From an uncultured Parasphingopyxis sp. (GTDB taxonomy: Bacteria > Pseudomonadota > Alphaproteobacteria > Sphingomonadales > Sphingomonadaceae): a stretch of DNA of 47,232 nt. The notes below the pieces were generated by a model, which was given only the letters and a program-made list of their open reading frames with translations, made no database searches and was not told where the DNA came from. The position numbers and the translations under genes were made by a program. Location of the stretch: positions 1 to 47,232 of the forward strand of contig NZ_CAKZNF010000035.1 of the NCBI RefSeq assembly GCF_937129435.1. Reading direction: 5' to 3'. Shown in pieces: positions 25,124 to 32,866 of the stretch; within the stretch, counting starts at the first letter, position 1; each line of letters starts with the position of its first letter.

Positions 25124-27589
25124 ATGACGACAGATAATCCTTTCGTCGGATATTCCGACGGTGAAATCGACACCAATCCTTCAACGGCGACATCGCTCAA
25201 CGACCTGATCGGCCAGCGGTATTCGCGCCGCGCGACGCTGATCGGCGGGCTGAAGGGCTTCACCGTCGCCGCGCTTGCCGGCACCATGCTTGCCGCGTGC
25301 GACGAAGACACGCCCGCGAACAACCAGCAGCCGACGGCGGATGCCGGCGCCGATATCCAGGCCGTGGCGGGCTCTATGGTCACGCTCCAGGGCAGCGCCA
25401 CCGATCCCGACGGTACTGTCGACAGCGTCCAATGGACGCAGACCGAAGGCCCGACCGTGACGCTGACGGGCGCGAACACGACAATGGCGAGCTTCTTCGC
25501 GCCCGCCGTAACGCAGGATACGCAGCTCGTCTTCTCGCTTCGGGTGACCGACAACGGCCTCGCCGTCGTGACCGACGAGGTTACCGTCACCGTTTCGCCG
25601 GCACTGATCGGCTTTATGGCGATCCCCAAAAGCCTCGACGATGTCGTGACGGTGCCGGACGGCTATTCGGTCAGCATTCTCTATGCGCTTGGCGATCCGA
25701 TCGACGCGACGACGCCGCCCTATAGCAACAATGGCAGCGACGCGAATTTCGACCGCCGCGCCGGCGATCACCACGACGCGCTCTATTATTTCGGTCTCGG
25801 ATCCGGCGGCGCGCCCGATCCCGGCAACAGCCAGCGCGGGCTGCTCGTGATGAATCACGAGAACATTACCGAGAGCTATCTGCACGCGAACGGCCCGACG
25901 GTGTTGCCCGATGGACGCCGGCCGGAGGCCGAGGCCCGCAAGGAGATGTTCGCCCACGGCCTCAGCATCGTCGAGGTGAGCGCGGACAATGGCTGGAGCA
26001 TCGATCGCGGATCGACGTTCAACCGCCGCATCACGCCGCTGACCCCGGTCGATTTCAGCGGTCCGGTGGCGGGCAACGCGCTGCTCGTCACGCAGTATTC
26101 GCCCGACGGCACCGAAGGGCGCGGCACGATCAACAATTGTGCCAACGGCTTCACGCCCTGGAACACGGACCTGACCTGCGAGGAAAACTGGGCCTTCTAT
26201 TTCAAGCGCAACCCCGCCACCGACAATGGCGCGCGCAGCGCCAAGGAAATCACGGCGTTCAACCGCTACGGCGTCACCAGCACCACCGGCAATTATGGCT
26301 GGGTCACCGTCCAGACGGCCGATCCCGCCGATACCAGCTTCGCGCGCTGGAATGCCGAGGTCATGGGCGGCGATGCGACGCAGGATTTCCGCAACGAGAT
26401 GAACCAGTTCGGCTGGATCGTCGAGATCGACCCCTATGACCCGGCGAGCAAGCCGCGCAAGCGCACCGCGCTCGGCCGCTTCGCGCATGAGGGCTGCTGG
26501 CCGTCGCTGTTCATCGATGGCACGAAGCCCGCCTGGTATATGGGCGACGACAATCGCAACGACTATCTCTACAAATTCGTCTCGGACACGCCGTGGAGTG
26601 CGGCCGATGCGGACGGGACCGGGCTCGCGATCGGCGACAAATATCTCGATGCCGGTACGCTCTATGTCGCGCGTTTCAATGAAGACGGGACCGGGCAGTG
26701 GCTGGCGCTCGTTCTCGGCCAGAACGGCATCGGCGGGGGCGGCGCCTATCCCTTTGCCGATCAGGCCGATGTGCTCACCCATGCACGGCTCGCCGCCGAT
26801 GTCGCCGGCGCGACGCCGATGGACCGGCCCGAATGGACCGCGACCAACCCGCGCAACGGCGAGATGTATCTGACGCTCACCAACAACCGCGAACGCAGCA
26901 AGCCGATCGAGGCGGCCAACGCCGCCAATCCCCGCCATTACAACGATCCCAATCCGGGCGGCGACAATTTCGGCAATCCCAACGGCCATATCCTGCGGCT
27001 GAAGGAAACGGGCGGCAGCTCGGAGGCGACGAGCTTCGAATGGGATATCTTCCTCTTCGGTGCCGACGACAGCCTCGATGCCGACAATGTGAACCTGTCG
27101 GGCCTCGACGGAAGCAACGAATTTTCGAGCCCCGACGGACTGTGGTTCGGCCGCCCGTCGAACATTTCAGGCCAGGGCTTCCCGCTGCTGTGGATCCAAA
27201 CCGATGACGGCGCGCTGACCGACCAGACCAACAATCAGATGCTGGTCGCGCAGCCCGGCACGGTCGGCGATGGCGAGGCCGTGACGATCACCAACGAGGC
27301 ATCGGACGGCACTACGCGTCAGCAGGGGACGTTCGTCGGCAAGTCGGCGGACGATGTGAACCTGCGCCGCTTCCTCGTCGGTCCGGCCGAATGCGAAATC
27401 ACCGGTATCGATTCGACGCCGGACGGCAGCGCCATCTTCGTCAACATACAGCACCCCGGCGAAAATGGCGGCCCCGGCAACATCACGAGCAACTGGCCGG
27501 CGAGCCAGGGCGGCGGCGGCGCGGGCAGCCGGCCCCGTTCGGCGACCATCGTCATCACCAAGGATGACGGCGGCATCGTCGGCTATTGA
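25124..27589 (+). CDS. PhoX-type (DUF839) phosphatase with Tat/lipoprotein leader and PKD-like domain
   Basis: The 821-residue protein starts with a long N-region, a twin-arginine-like motif YSRRATLIGG (Arg35-Arg36) and hydrophobic segment ending in lipobox LAAC (Cys59) with Asp at +2. Residues about 69-157 form a PKD/K319L-like beta-sandwich (ADAGADIQAVAG, DPDGTVDSVQW, FSLRVTDNG). The rest matches PhoX/DUF839: LLVMNHENITESY, CEENWAFYFKRNP, GRFAHEGCWP and a bladed propeller. PhoX enzymes are Ca/Fe-dependent alkaline phosphatases exported folded by Tat. A PHO-box-like repeat precedes it. Lipid anchoring is inferred from the lipobox. Confidence 0.9.
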   Translation: MTTDNPFVGYSDGEIDTNPSTATSLNDLIGQRYSRRATLIGGLKGFTVAALAGTMLAACDEDTPANNQQPTADAGADIQAVAGSMVTLQGSATDPDGTVDSVQWTQTEGPTVTLTGANTTMASFFAPAVTQDTQLVFSLRVTDNGLAVVTDEVTVTVSPALIGFMAIPKSLDDVVTVPDGYSVSILYALGDPIDATTPPYSNNGSDANFDRRAGDHHDALYYFGLGSGGAPDPGNSQRGLLVMNHENITESYLHANGPTVLPDGRRPEAEARKEMFAHGLSIVEVSADNGWSIDRGSTFNRRITPLTPVDFSGPVAGNALLVTQYSPDGTEGRGTINNCANGFTPWNTDLTCEENWAFYFKRNPATDNGARSAKEITAFNRYGVTSTTGNYGWVTVQTADPADTSFARWNAEVMGGDATQDFRNEMNQFGWIVEIDPYDPASKPRKRTALGRFAHEGCWPSLFIDGTKPAWYMGDDNRNDYLYKFVSDTPWSAADADGTGLAIGDKYLDAGTLYVARFNEDGTGQWLALVLGQNGIGGGGAYPFADQADVLTHARLAADVAGATPMDRPEWTATNPRNGEMYLTLTNNRERSKPIEAANAANPRHYNDPNPGGDNFGNPNGHILRLKETGGSSEATSFEWDIFLFGADDSLDADNVNLSGLDGSNEFSSPDGLWFGRPSNISGQGFPLLWIQTDDGALTDQTNNQMLVAQPGTVGDGEAVTITNEASDGTTRQQGTFVGKSADDVNLRRFLVGPAECEITGIDSTPDGSAIFVNIQHPGENGGPGNITSNWPASQGGGGAGSRPRSATIVITKDDGGIVGY

Positions 27590-27599
27590 AATTGCGGCA

Positions 27600-27625
27600 C
27601 GGCGCCGGTCTTCGGGCCGGCGCCG
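27600..27625 (+). terminator. GC-rich hairpin after the phosphatase gene (possible terminator)
   Basis: A perfect 9-bp stem (27600-27608 with 27617-27625) with an 8-base loop starts 11 bases after the stop codon. No T-run follows, so it may only stabilise the transcript end or need Rho. Confidence 0.45.
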
Positions 27626-27636
27626 ACCGCCAAATG

Positions 27637-27699
27637 GTTAACGTGAAAATTACCGTTAACGTAAAGTCTTTTGCAATAATTGTTAAAATTCGGTAAATA
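27637..27699 (+). promoter_or_regulatory. AT-rich promoter region of the desaturase gene with GTTAACGT direct repeats
   Basis: This is the most AT-rich intergenic stretch near the gene. GTTAACGT occurs at 27637-27644 and again at 27655-27662. A TTGCAA (27671-27676) and TAAATA (27694-27699) pair with a 17-base spacer is a candidate promoter. The repeats would suit a regulator bound just upstream. No binding protein can be named. Confidence 0.4.
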
Positions 27700-27731
27700 G
27701 CGGTCCTGTTTCTGGACGGAGGGCCGCATTC

Positions 27732-28694
27732 ATGGCGACGAATTTCGCCAATTACGACGTCAGGACCCGCGATCCGTCGCGCGATGTCGAAGATCTGCTG
27801 ATCGAAAAGCCGCCGCTCGGCGTGCGGATCGGCGATCCTTCGGCCACGTCCCGGCGGCGCGAGCATCTCTTCTATGCGGCGGTGAAGCAGGGCGGGGCAG
27901 TCGCGGCGATCGCCTATCTGTTCTTCTTCCCGACCGGCTGGGTCGAATGGACGGGCTTCGCGCTCTTCTACGTCCTCAACATCCTGTCGATGTCGATCGG
28001 CTATCACCGCTATTTCACGCACCGTGCCTTCGAGACATCCAGGCCGATGCGCTACGTGTTCGCCGCCTGGGCGCAGTTCGGCGTCTATGGGTCGCTGCTG
28101 CGCTGGGTCGCCGACCATCGGCGGCACCATGCGATGTCGGACAAGCCCGGCGACATTCACAGCCCGTATTTCGACGGCCATGGCCGCGCGCTTGTTGGCC
28201 GCAAAGGACTGAAACACGCGCATCTCGCCTGGGCCTATGACGACTGCATGACCGACATGGAGGTCTACGGCAAAGGCGTGGCCGACGACCCGGCGATTCT
28301 GTGGGCGCACAAGACGCGGTACCTGTGGTTCGCGGTTTCGGTGCTGGTGCTGCCGGCGCTCTGGGGCTTTGCGCTGGGCGGGGCCGACGCCGTGATCGGC
28401 ACCGTGATGATCGCCGGTTTCCTGCGCTTGGCCCTCGCGCTCCATGCCATCGCAGCGGTGAACAGCTTCGGGCATAAATTCGGATCGAAGCGGTTTGAAG
28501 GGCAGGGCGAGGCGCGCAACAACTGGTTCCTGGGCCTCGTGACGCTCGGCGAAGGCTGGCACAACAACCATCACCGCCACCCGCGCGCCGCCAATGCCGG
28601 CATGGCCTGGTATGAGCTCGATCTGAGCTACTGGGTGCTGCGCGCGATGCAGGCGGTCGGGCTGGTGTGGAATGTCCGCCGGGTGAAGCTCTAG
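27732..28694 (+). CDS. Acyl-CoA/fatty acid delta-9-type desaturase (membrane di-iron)
   Basis: The 320-residue integral membrane protein has the three histidine boxes of the stearoyl-CoA desaturase family: H92RYFTH97, H129RRHH133 and H277NNHH281 in GEGWHNNHHRHP, plus NSFGHKFG. Hydrophobic segments lie at about 48-90, 105-127 and 196-245. It inserts a double bond into saturated acyl chains at the inner membrane, adjusting fluidity. GGAGGG precedes the ATG. The gene follows an AT-rich repeat-bearing promoter region and is followed by a palindromic intergenic repeat. Confidence 0.94.
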   Translation: MATNFANYDVRTRDPSRDVEDLLIEKPPLGVRIGDPSATSRRREHLFYAAVKQGGAVAAIAYLFFFPTGWVEWTGFALFYVLNILSMSIGYHRYFTHRAFETSRPMRYVFAAWAQFGVYGSLLRWVADHRRHHAMSDKPGDIHSPYFDGHGRALVGRKGLKHAHLAWAYDDCMTDMEVYGKGVADDPAILWAHKTRYLWFAVSVLVLPALWGFALGGADAVIGTVMIAGFLRLALALHAIAAVNSFGHKFGSKRFEGQGEARNNWFLGLVTLGEGWHNNHHRHPRAANAGMAWYELDLSYWVLRAMQAVGLVWNVRRVKL

Positions 28695-28734
28695 AGCGGC
28701 CGTTCCAGGCAACTTCGTCACGCCCACTTACATA

Positions 28735-28826
28735 GTCATTGCGAGGAGCCGAAGGCGACGCGGCAATCCAGGGCTACAGGCGCTGCGCAATTTGGCTCTG
28801 GATTGCTTCGCTTCGCTCGCAATGAC
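28735..28826. repeat. Palindromic intergenic repeat, copy A (GTCATTGCGAG...CTCGCAATGAC)
   Basis: The ends GTCATTGCGAG (28735-28745) and CTCGCAATGAC (28816-28826) are exact reverse complements, and GGCAATCCAG matches CTGGATTGC further in. A second member lies at 38062-38151. Repeats of this kind are widely dispersed between genes in alphaproteobacteria. This copy lies between the desaturase and ruvC. Confidence 0.85.
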
Positions 28827-28913
28827 GGACACGAAACGTGCGCCAGACGGCGAAGCACCGTTCACGTCCACGCGGGATTCCCTTTTCGTTCCGCCTGCGC
28901 TAACCCCATCCCT

Positions 28914-29408
28914 ATGATCATTATAGGTCTCGATCCGGGGCTCGGCACGACCGGCTGGGGGGTGATCGCCGCGAACGGCAACCGTCTCTCGCACATCGCG
29001 CACGGCCAGATCCGCAGCGATGCGCGGGCGCCGCTGCCCGAACGGCTGGTGACGCTGGCCGACGGGCTGCGCGCCGTGCTCGCCGAACATCGCCCCGATT
29101 GCGCCGGGATCGAGGAGGTGTTCGTCAACTCCAACGCCCAATCGACGCTGAAACTGGGGCAGGCGCGCGGCGCGCTGCTGCTGTGCCTTGCCGAGGCCGG
29201 GCTGCCGGTCGATGAATATGCGCCGCGCCATGTGAAGAAGGCGGTCGTCGGCACGGGCGGCGCGGAGAAGGGACAGGTCCATGCGATGGTGGCGACCCTG
29301 CTGCCGCGCGCGAAATCGGCCGGATCGGACGCCGCCGATGCTCTGGCCATCGCCGTGACCCACGCGCATCGCGCGGCGACCGCGCGCCGGATCGGAGCCG
29401 CCGCATGA
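28914..29408 (+). CDS. ruvC: Crossover junction endodeoxyribonuclease RuvC
   Basis: The 164-residue nuclease resolves Holliday junctions moved by RuvAB. Catalytic acidic residues are visible: Asp7 in IIGLDPGL, Glu67/68 in GIEEVFVN, and Asp139/Asp142 in [14 protein letters not shown]. The ATG at 28914 begins MIIIGLDPG, the usual start; the open frame back to 28803 crosses the intergenic repeat. No Shine-Dalgarno is obvious. Its stop overlaps ruvA by four bases (ATGA). Confidence 0.96.
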   Translation: MIIIGLDPGLGTTGWGVIAANGNRLSHIAHGQIRSDARAPLPERLVTLADGLRAVLAEHRPDCAGIEEVFVNSNAQSTLKLGQARGALLLCLAEAGLPVDEYAPRHVKKAVVGTGGAEKGQVHAMVATLLPRAKSAGSDAADALAIAVTHAHRAATARRIGAAA

Positions 29409-30001
29409 TCGCCAAGCTGCGCGGCATTCTCGACGAGGTCGCGGCCGACCATGCCGTGATCGATGTCGGCGGCGTCGGCTATCAGGTCGCCGCCTCTTCG
29501 CGGACATTGGACGCTCTCGGCCCGAAGGGCGGCGACGTTACCATCCATACCGAAATGCTCGTCGGCGATGATTTCATCCGGCTGATCGGCTTTGCGAGCG
29601 CTGCCGAGCGCGACTGGTTCCGGCTCTTGGGCAGCGTGCAGGGCGTCGGCAGCAAGGTCGCGCTAGCCATCCTCTCGACGCTCGAAACCGGCGAGCTGCA
29701 AAGCGCCATCGGTGCCGGCGACGCCGCCATGGTCTCCCGCGCCCCCGGCGTGGGCCCCAAGCTCGCCAGCCGCATCGTCAACGAACTGAAGGACAAGGCC
29801 GGCGGCCTCGCCGCGACAACCGGAGGCGCCCCCGCCGCACCGGCTGGCGGCGCCTCCGCCGACGTGGTCTCCGCCCTCCTCAACCTCGGCTTCAAACCCG
29901 CCGAAGCCAGCAAGGCCGTCGCCGAAGCGCAGGGCGATTTGGGGGCTGACGCCGGGCTGGATGCGCTGGTGCGGACGGCGCTTAAGAAGGCTGCGAAGTG
30001 A
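29405..30001 (+). CDS. ruvA: Holliday junction branch migration complex subunit RuvA
   Basis: The 198-residue protein has the RuvA order: an N-terminal OB domain ([28 protein letters not shown], paraphrased as LRG...VGGVGYQV), helix-hairpin-helix motifs ([11 protein letters not shown] and [17 protein letters not shown]), an Ala/Gly-rich flexible linker (about 138-150), and the C-terminal RuvB-binding domain ([16 protein letters not shown]). It binds four-way junctions as a tetramer. Its stop overlaps the GTG start of the next, unusual gene (GTGA). In most relatives ruvB would come next. Confidence 0.96.
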   Translation: MIAKLRGILDEVAADHAVIDVGGVGYQVAASSRTLDALGPKGGDVTIHTEMLVGDDFIRLIGFASAAERDWFRLLGSVQGVGSKVALAILSTLETGELQSAIGAGDAAMVSRAPGVGPKLASRIVNELKDKAGGLAATTGGAPAAPAGGASADVVSALLNLGFKPAEASKAVAEAQGDLGADAGLDALVRTALKKAAK

Positions 30002-30546
30002 ACCAGAGTGAGTGGGTGGCCGAGCTTTCTAAGCTAGACGGAGATGCTCAAATCAAAGAGGTTTACGCACGATTCGGCGTGGCTATCTATTTCGCTCAAG
30101 TGCTCGAACACGGGATCGTAAACGCCTTGACCGTGTTTGAATTTATTCCGCGCGCGTCGGATTTTTCGTCGGAAGAAGAATGGACACTTGAGTACGACAA
30201 CTTTGTCGAAGGAGAGTTCCAGAACACCCTCGGCAAGTTAGTTCGAAAAATGAACGAACATTCAATTATGGATGAGCAACTACGAGATAAATTTTCACAA
30301 GCCGTTCAGCGCCGCAATGCGCTCGCGCATCGCTTTTTTGGAGATAGCGCAGAAGATTTTTTGAGCACCGCAGGGCGTGCGAAGATGATCGTTCATTGTG
30401 AAGAATGTCGTGAGCATTTTAGTAATACGGATCATCTGCTCGAACAGAAGCTTGCGCCGATTCGATCAAAGTATGGAATTGACGAGAAGAAGGTTGAGGA
30501 GGTGATGTCGCGCATGTTTGAAGAGGCGATAGCCGAAAGTGAGTAA
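29998..30546 (+). CDS. Low-GC hypothetical protein with HEPN-type R-N-x3-H motif, inserted in the ruv operon
   Basis: The 182-residue protein starts at GTG overlapping the ruvA stop. It is predicted mostly alpha-helical, with no signal peptide. Residues 106-111 (RNALAH, at 30313-30330) fit the Rx4H motif with a polar residue after Arg that marks HEPN-superfamily RNases and nucleotide-binding proteins. A CEECREH segment with two cysteines follows. GC is about 47% over 30061-30480 (196 of 420 bases), against 68% in the ruvA stretch 29761-29820, so recent acquisition is likely. No MNT antitoxin partner is beside it. The HEPN assignment rests on the motif and helicity; I do not recognise the exact family. 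Confidence 0.85.
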   Translation: MNQSEWVAELSKLDGDAQIKEVYARFGVAIYFAQVLEHGIVNALTVFEFIPRASDFSSEEEWTLEYDNFVEGEFQNTLGKLVRKMNEHSIMDEQLRDKFSQAVQRRNALAHRFFGDSAEDFLSTAGRAKMIVHCEECREHFSNTDHLLEQKLAPIRSKYGIDEKKVEEVMSRMFEEAIAESE

Positions 30547-30940
30547 CACCCGCACCGCCACCTGCCGCTGCGGCCAGCTCTCCGCCACTTGCGAGGGCGA
30601 GCCGGTGCGCGTGTCGGTCTGCCATTGCTTCGCCTGTCAGCAGCGCAGCGGGTCGCCCTTTGGCGAGCAGGCGCGCTGGCCGGCGGACAAGGTGACGATC
30701 GCGGGCGAGAGCACGGTCTGGGAGCGGACGACCGATGCCGGCAACGTCACCACCTATCATTTCTGCCCGACCTGCGGCACGACCGTCTGGTATCGGGGCA
30801 AGCCCTTCCCCGACGCCATCGCCATCCCCGTCGGGTTGTTCTGCGACCCCGATTTCCCGCCGCCCCGCTTCTCCGTCTGGGAAGAGCGCAAACACCACTG
30901 GGTGACGATCCCGGGCGAGGAGGTCGAGCATGTCGATTGA
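30539..30940 (+). CDS. GFA (glutathione-dependent formaldehyde-activating) family protein
   Basis: The 133-residue protein has the zinc-binding cysteine pattern of the GFA/CENP-V fold: C9-x-C11 (CRCGQL), C28-x-C30-x2-C33 (CHCFAC) and C76-x2-C79 (FCPTCGT). The family is often annotated as a formaldehyde-activating enzyme but many members have no shown activity, so the function is open. The GTG start overlaps the preceding gene by eight bases. Base composition is normal for the genome, unlike the gene before it. It separates that gene from a palindromic repeat and ruvB. Confidence 0.92.
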   Translation: MSNTRTATCRCGQLSATCEGEPVRVSVCHCFACQQRSGSPFGEQARWPADKVTIAGESTVWERTTDAGNVTTYHFCPTCGTTVWYRGKPFPDAIAIPVGLFCDPDFPPPRFSVWEERKHHWVTIPGEEVEHVD

Positions 30941-30950
30941 GCGAGAAGAA

Positions 30951-31105
30951 ATCCTCCCCGGAACGGGGAGGGGAACCATGCAAAGCATGGTGGAGGGGCA
31001 CCGAGTTCAGTGCGCTTCCGTCTCCCGCTGGCCGCATCGTCGTTCTTCGGCCGAGGGTGCCCCTCCACCGTCTTCGACGGTCCCCCTCCCCGTGCCGGGG
31101 AGGAT
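30951..31105. repeat. Long palindromic repeat R1 between the GFA gene and ruvB
   Basis: Two arms of about 50 bases are near reverse complements: both strands read ATCCTCCCCGG-ACGGGGAGGGG at the ends and GTGGAGGGGCAC towards the centre. Each arm folds on itself, with hairpins around ACCATGCAAAGCATGGT and ACCGTCTTCGACGGT. The right end GGGGAGGAT serves as the ribosome-binding region of ruvB. A related element, R2, lies at 33577-33713. Confidence 0.9.
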
Positions 31106-31111
31106 TGGTTC

Positions 31112-32134
31112 ATGACCGACCCCGACCGCCTTACCACGCCCGAGCGCAAGCCCGAGGACGTCGACGCCGCGCTTCGGCCGAAAACGCTCGACGAGTTCAT
31201 CGGGCAGAAGGCGGCGCGGGAGAATCTGCGGGTGTTTATCGCGGCCGCGAAGGGGCGGGAAGACGCGCTCGACCATGTCATGCTGTTCGGCCCGCCCGGT
31301 CTCGGCAAGACGACGCTTGCGCAGATCGTCGCGCGCGAGCTCGGCGTCGGCTTTCGCGCCACCAGCGGCCCCGTCATCGCCAAGGCCGGTGATCTTGCCG
31401 CTTTGCTGACCAATCTCGAAGAGGGCGACGTCCTCTTCATCGACGAGATTCACCGGCTCGCCCCTGCGGTCGAGGAAATCCTCTACCCTGCGATGGAGGA
31501 CGGCGTGCTCGATCTGATCATCGGCGAGGGGCCGTCGGCGCGCAGCGTGAGGATCGACCTGCCGCGCTTCACGCTGGTCGGCGCGACCACGCGGCAGGGG
31601 CTGATCACGACGCCCCTCAGAGACCGTTTCGGCATTCCGATCCGGCTGAACTTCTACAGCGTCGAGGAACTGGAACAGGTCGTCACCCGCGCTGCCGCGC
31701 TGCTCGACCTGACGATTACCGAAGACGGAGCACACGAGATCGCGGCGCGGGCCCGGGGAACGCCGCGGATCGCCGGGCGGCTGCTGCGCCGGGTGCGCGA
31801 CTTCGCCCATGTCGGCGGCGACGAGCGCGTCGACGCGACAACGGCGGACGGCGCGCTGACCCGGCTCGAGGTCGACCGGCTCGGCCTCGACACGATGGAC
31901 CGGCGCTATCTCGCGATGATCGCCGAGGATTACGCGGGCGGGCCGGTCGGCGTGGAAACGCTGGCCGCGGGCCTCTCCGAACCGCGCGACACGATCGAGG
32001 AGGTGATCGAGCCCTATCTCATCCAGATCGGGCTCGTCGCCCGCACGGCGCGCGGGCGGTGCCTCAACGCCAAGGGCTGGAAGCATCTAGGGCTCAATCC
32101 GCCCAAGAGTGCGGAGGACGGGCTGTTCGACTAG
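31112..32134 (+). CDS. ruvB: Holliday junction DNA helicase RuvB
   Basis: The 340-residue AAA+ motor drives branch migration with RuvA. Walker A is [11 protein letters not shown], Walker B is LFIDEIHRL, sensor 1 is in [20 protein letters not shown], and the C-terminal winged helix holds the [13 protein letters not shown]-contact segment. The ATG at 31112 starts the protein [15 protein letters not shown] 8 bases upstream belongs to repeat R1. The frame is open to 31010 within R1 but that part is repeat-derived. ruvB is separated from ruvA by two extra genes and R1. Confidence 0.97.
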   Translation: MTDPDRLTTPERKPEDVDAALRPKTLDEFIGQKAARENLRVFIAAAKGREDALDHVMLFGPPGLGKTTLAQIVARELGVGFRATSGPVIAKAGDLAALLTNLEEGDVLFIDEIHRLAPAVEEILYPAMEDGVLDLIIGEGPSARSVRIDLPRFTLVGATTRQGLITTPLRDRFGIPIRLNFYSVEELEQVVTRAAALLDLTITEDGAHEIAARARGTPRIAGRLLRRVRDFAHVGGDERVDATTADGALTRLEVDRLGLDTMDRRYLAMIAEDYAGGPVGVETLAAGLSEPRDTIEEVIEPYLIQIGLVARTARGRCLNAKGWKHLGLNPPKSAEDGLFD

Positions 32135-32137
32135 ATA

Positions 32138-32291
32138 TCCCCCTCCCTTTCAAGGGAGGGGTGTAGGGGTGGGTGACAGAGAAGCGGGCTCGATGCCCGC
32201 TTCGGAGTTCTGCAACACGGAGAGCCGTCGGGGGCATCGAGCCCCCTCCGTCTCACCCCACCCTTACATCCCTCCCTGAAGGGGAGGGAGC
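32138..32291. repeat. Long palindromic repeat R3 between ruvB and ybgC
   Basis: The left arm (CCCTCCCTTTCAAGGGAGGG, then GTGTAGGGGTGGGTGA) is matched by the reverse complement of the right arm (TCACCCCACCCTTACATCCC, then TCCCTGAAGGGGAGGGA). Inner hairpins include GAAGCGGGC-TCGAT-GCCCGCTTC. It is a different family from R1/R2. It begins three bases after the ruvB stop and may act as a transcript end or stabiliser. Confidence 0.85.
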
Positions 32292-32402
32292 TAGCTTGGC
32301 CTGCGCCCAGCCGAGCGTTCTTCGCGCCCACCGGTTTCCATCGCGCGACGATCCGAAATTCCCTGCTTCCCGCCGGACTCGGGCTCCCCTATGGCGGGGC
32401 GA

Positions 32403-32861
32403 ATGAGCGAGACGGCAATCGACCGACCGGCGACCGGCCGATTTGCGGGGAATACGCACCATTTCCCGCTGCGCGTCTATTACGAGGACACCGATCTTTC
32501 GGGAATTGTCTATCATGCCAATTACTTGCGCTACATGGAGCGCGCCCGATCCGACATGCTGCGTCTTGCCGGGATCGACCAGCGCGAGGCGATCGAAGCG
32601 GGCGAGGGCGCCTATGCGATCGTCGATCTCGCCATCAAATATCGCAGTCCCGCGCGGTTGGAGGACGATCTGCTCGTGATCAGTACGGTGGAACGGGTGT
32701 CGCCGGCGCGTGTTATCATTCATCAAACAGTCAGGCGCGATGACACGATATTGACGCAAGCGACGGTGACAGCGGCGCTCGTGTCTCCCGAAGGCCGACC
32801 GCTGCGCCAGCCGCGCGCATGGGTCGAGACGTTCAGGCGGCTGATGGAAGGGGAAGACTGA
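32403..32861 (+). CDS. ybgC: Acyl-CoA thioesterase YbgC (Tol-Pal associated)
   Basis: The 152-residue hot-dog-fold thioesterase has the signature VYYEDTDLSGIVYHANYLRYMERARSD in the N-terminal third, split here as YYEDTDLSG and VYHANYLRYMERAR, with the catalytic Asp in EDTD and His in YHANY. It acts on acyl-CoA or acyl-ACP at the inner membrane and is the usual first gene of the tol-pal cluster. The ATG at 32403 (MSETAIDRP) is chosen; an ATG at 32391 would add four residues. tolQ starts six bases after its stop. Confidence 0.94.
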   Translation: MSETAIDRPATGRFAGNTHHFPLRVYYEDTDLSGIVYHANYLRYMERARSDMLRLAGIDQREAIEAGEGAYAIVDLAIKYRSPARLEDDLLVISTVERVSPARVIIHQTVRRDDTILTQATVTAALVSPEGRPLRQPRAWVETFRRLMEGED

Positions 32862-32866
32862 CCGTA

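Noticed and set aside
25181..26989. A 602-codon open frame on the minus strand
   Set aside because: It is antisense to the PhoX-like phosphatase gene; Ile/Arg/Gly-rich composition with no domain.
27637..27700. CtrA site TTAA-N7-TTAA before the desaturase gene
   Set aside because: TTAA units are present but separated by 14 and 23 bases rather than 7, so the CtrA pattern is not met.
28860..28913. SOS (LexA) box GTTC-N7-GTTC upstream of ruvC
   Set aside because: GTTC occurs twice in this stretch, but neither copy has a second GTTC after seven bases.
28803..28913. N-terminal extension of ruvC
   Set aside because: The open frame continues upstream through the palindromic repeat, but RuvC proteins start at the IIGLDPG strand and the extension shows no homology-like pattern.
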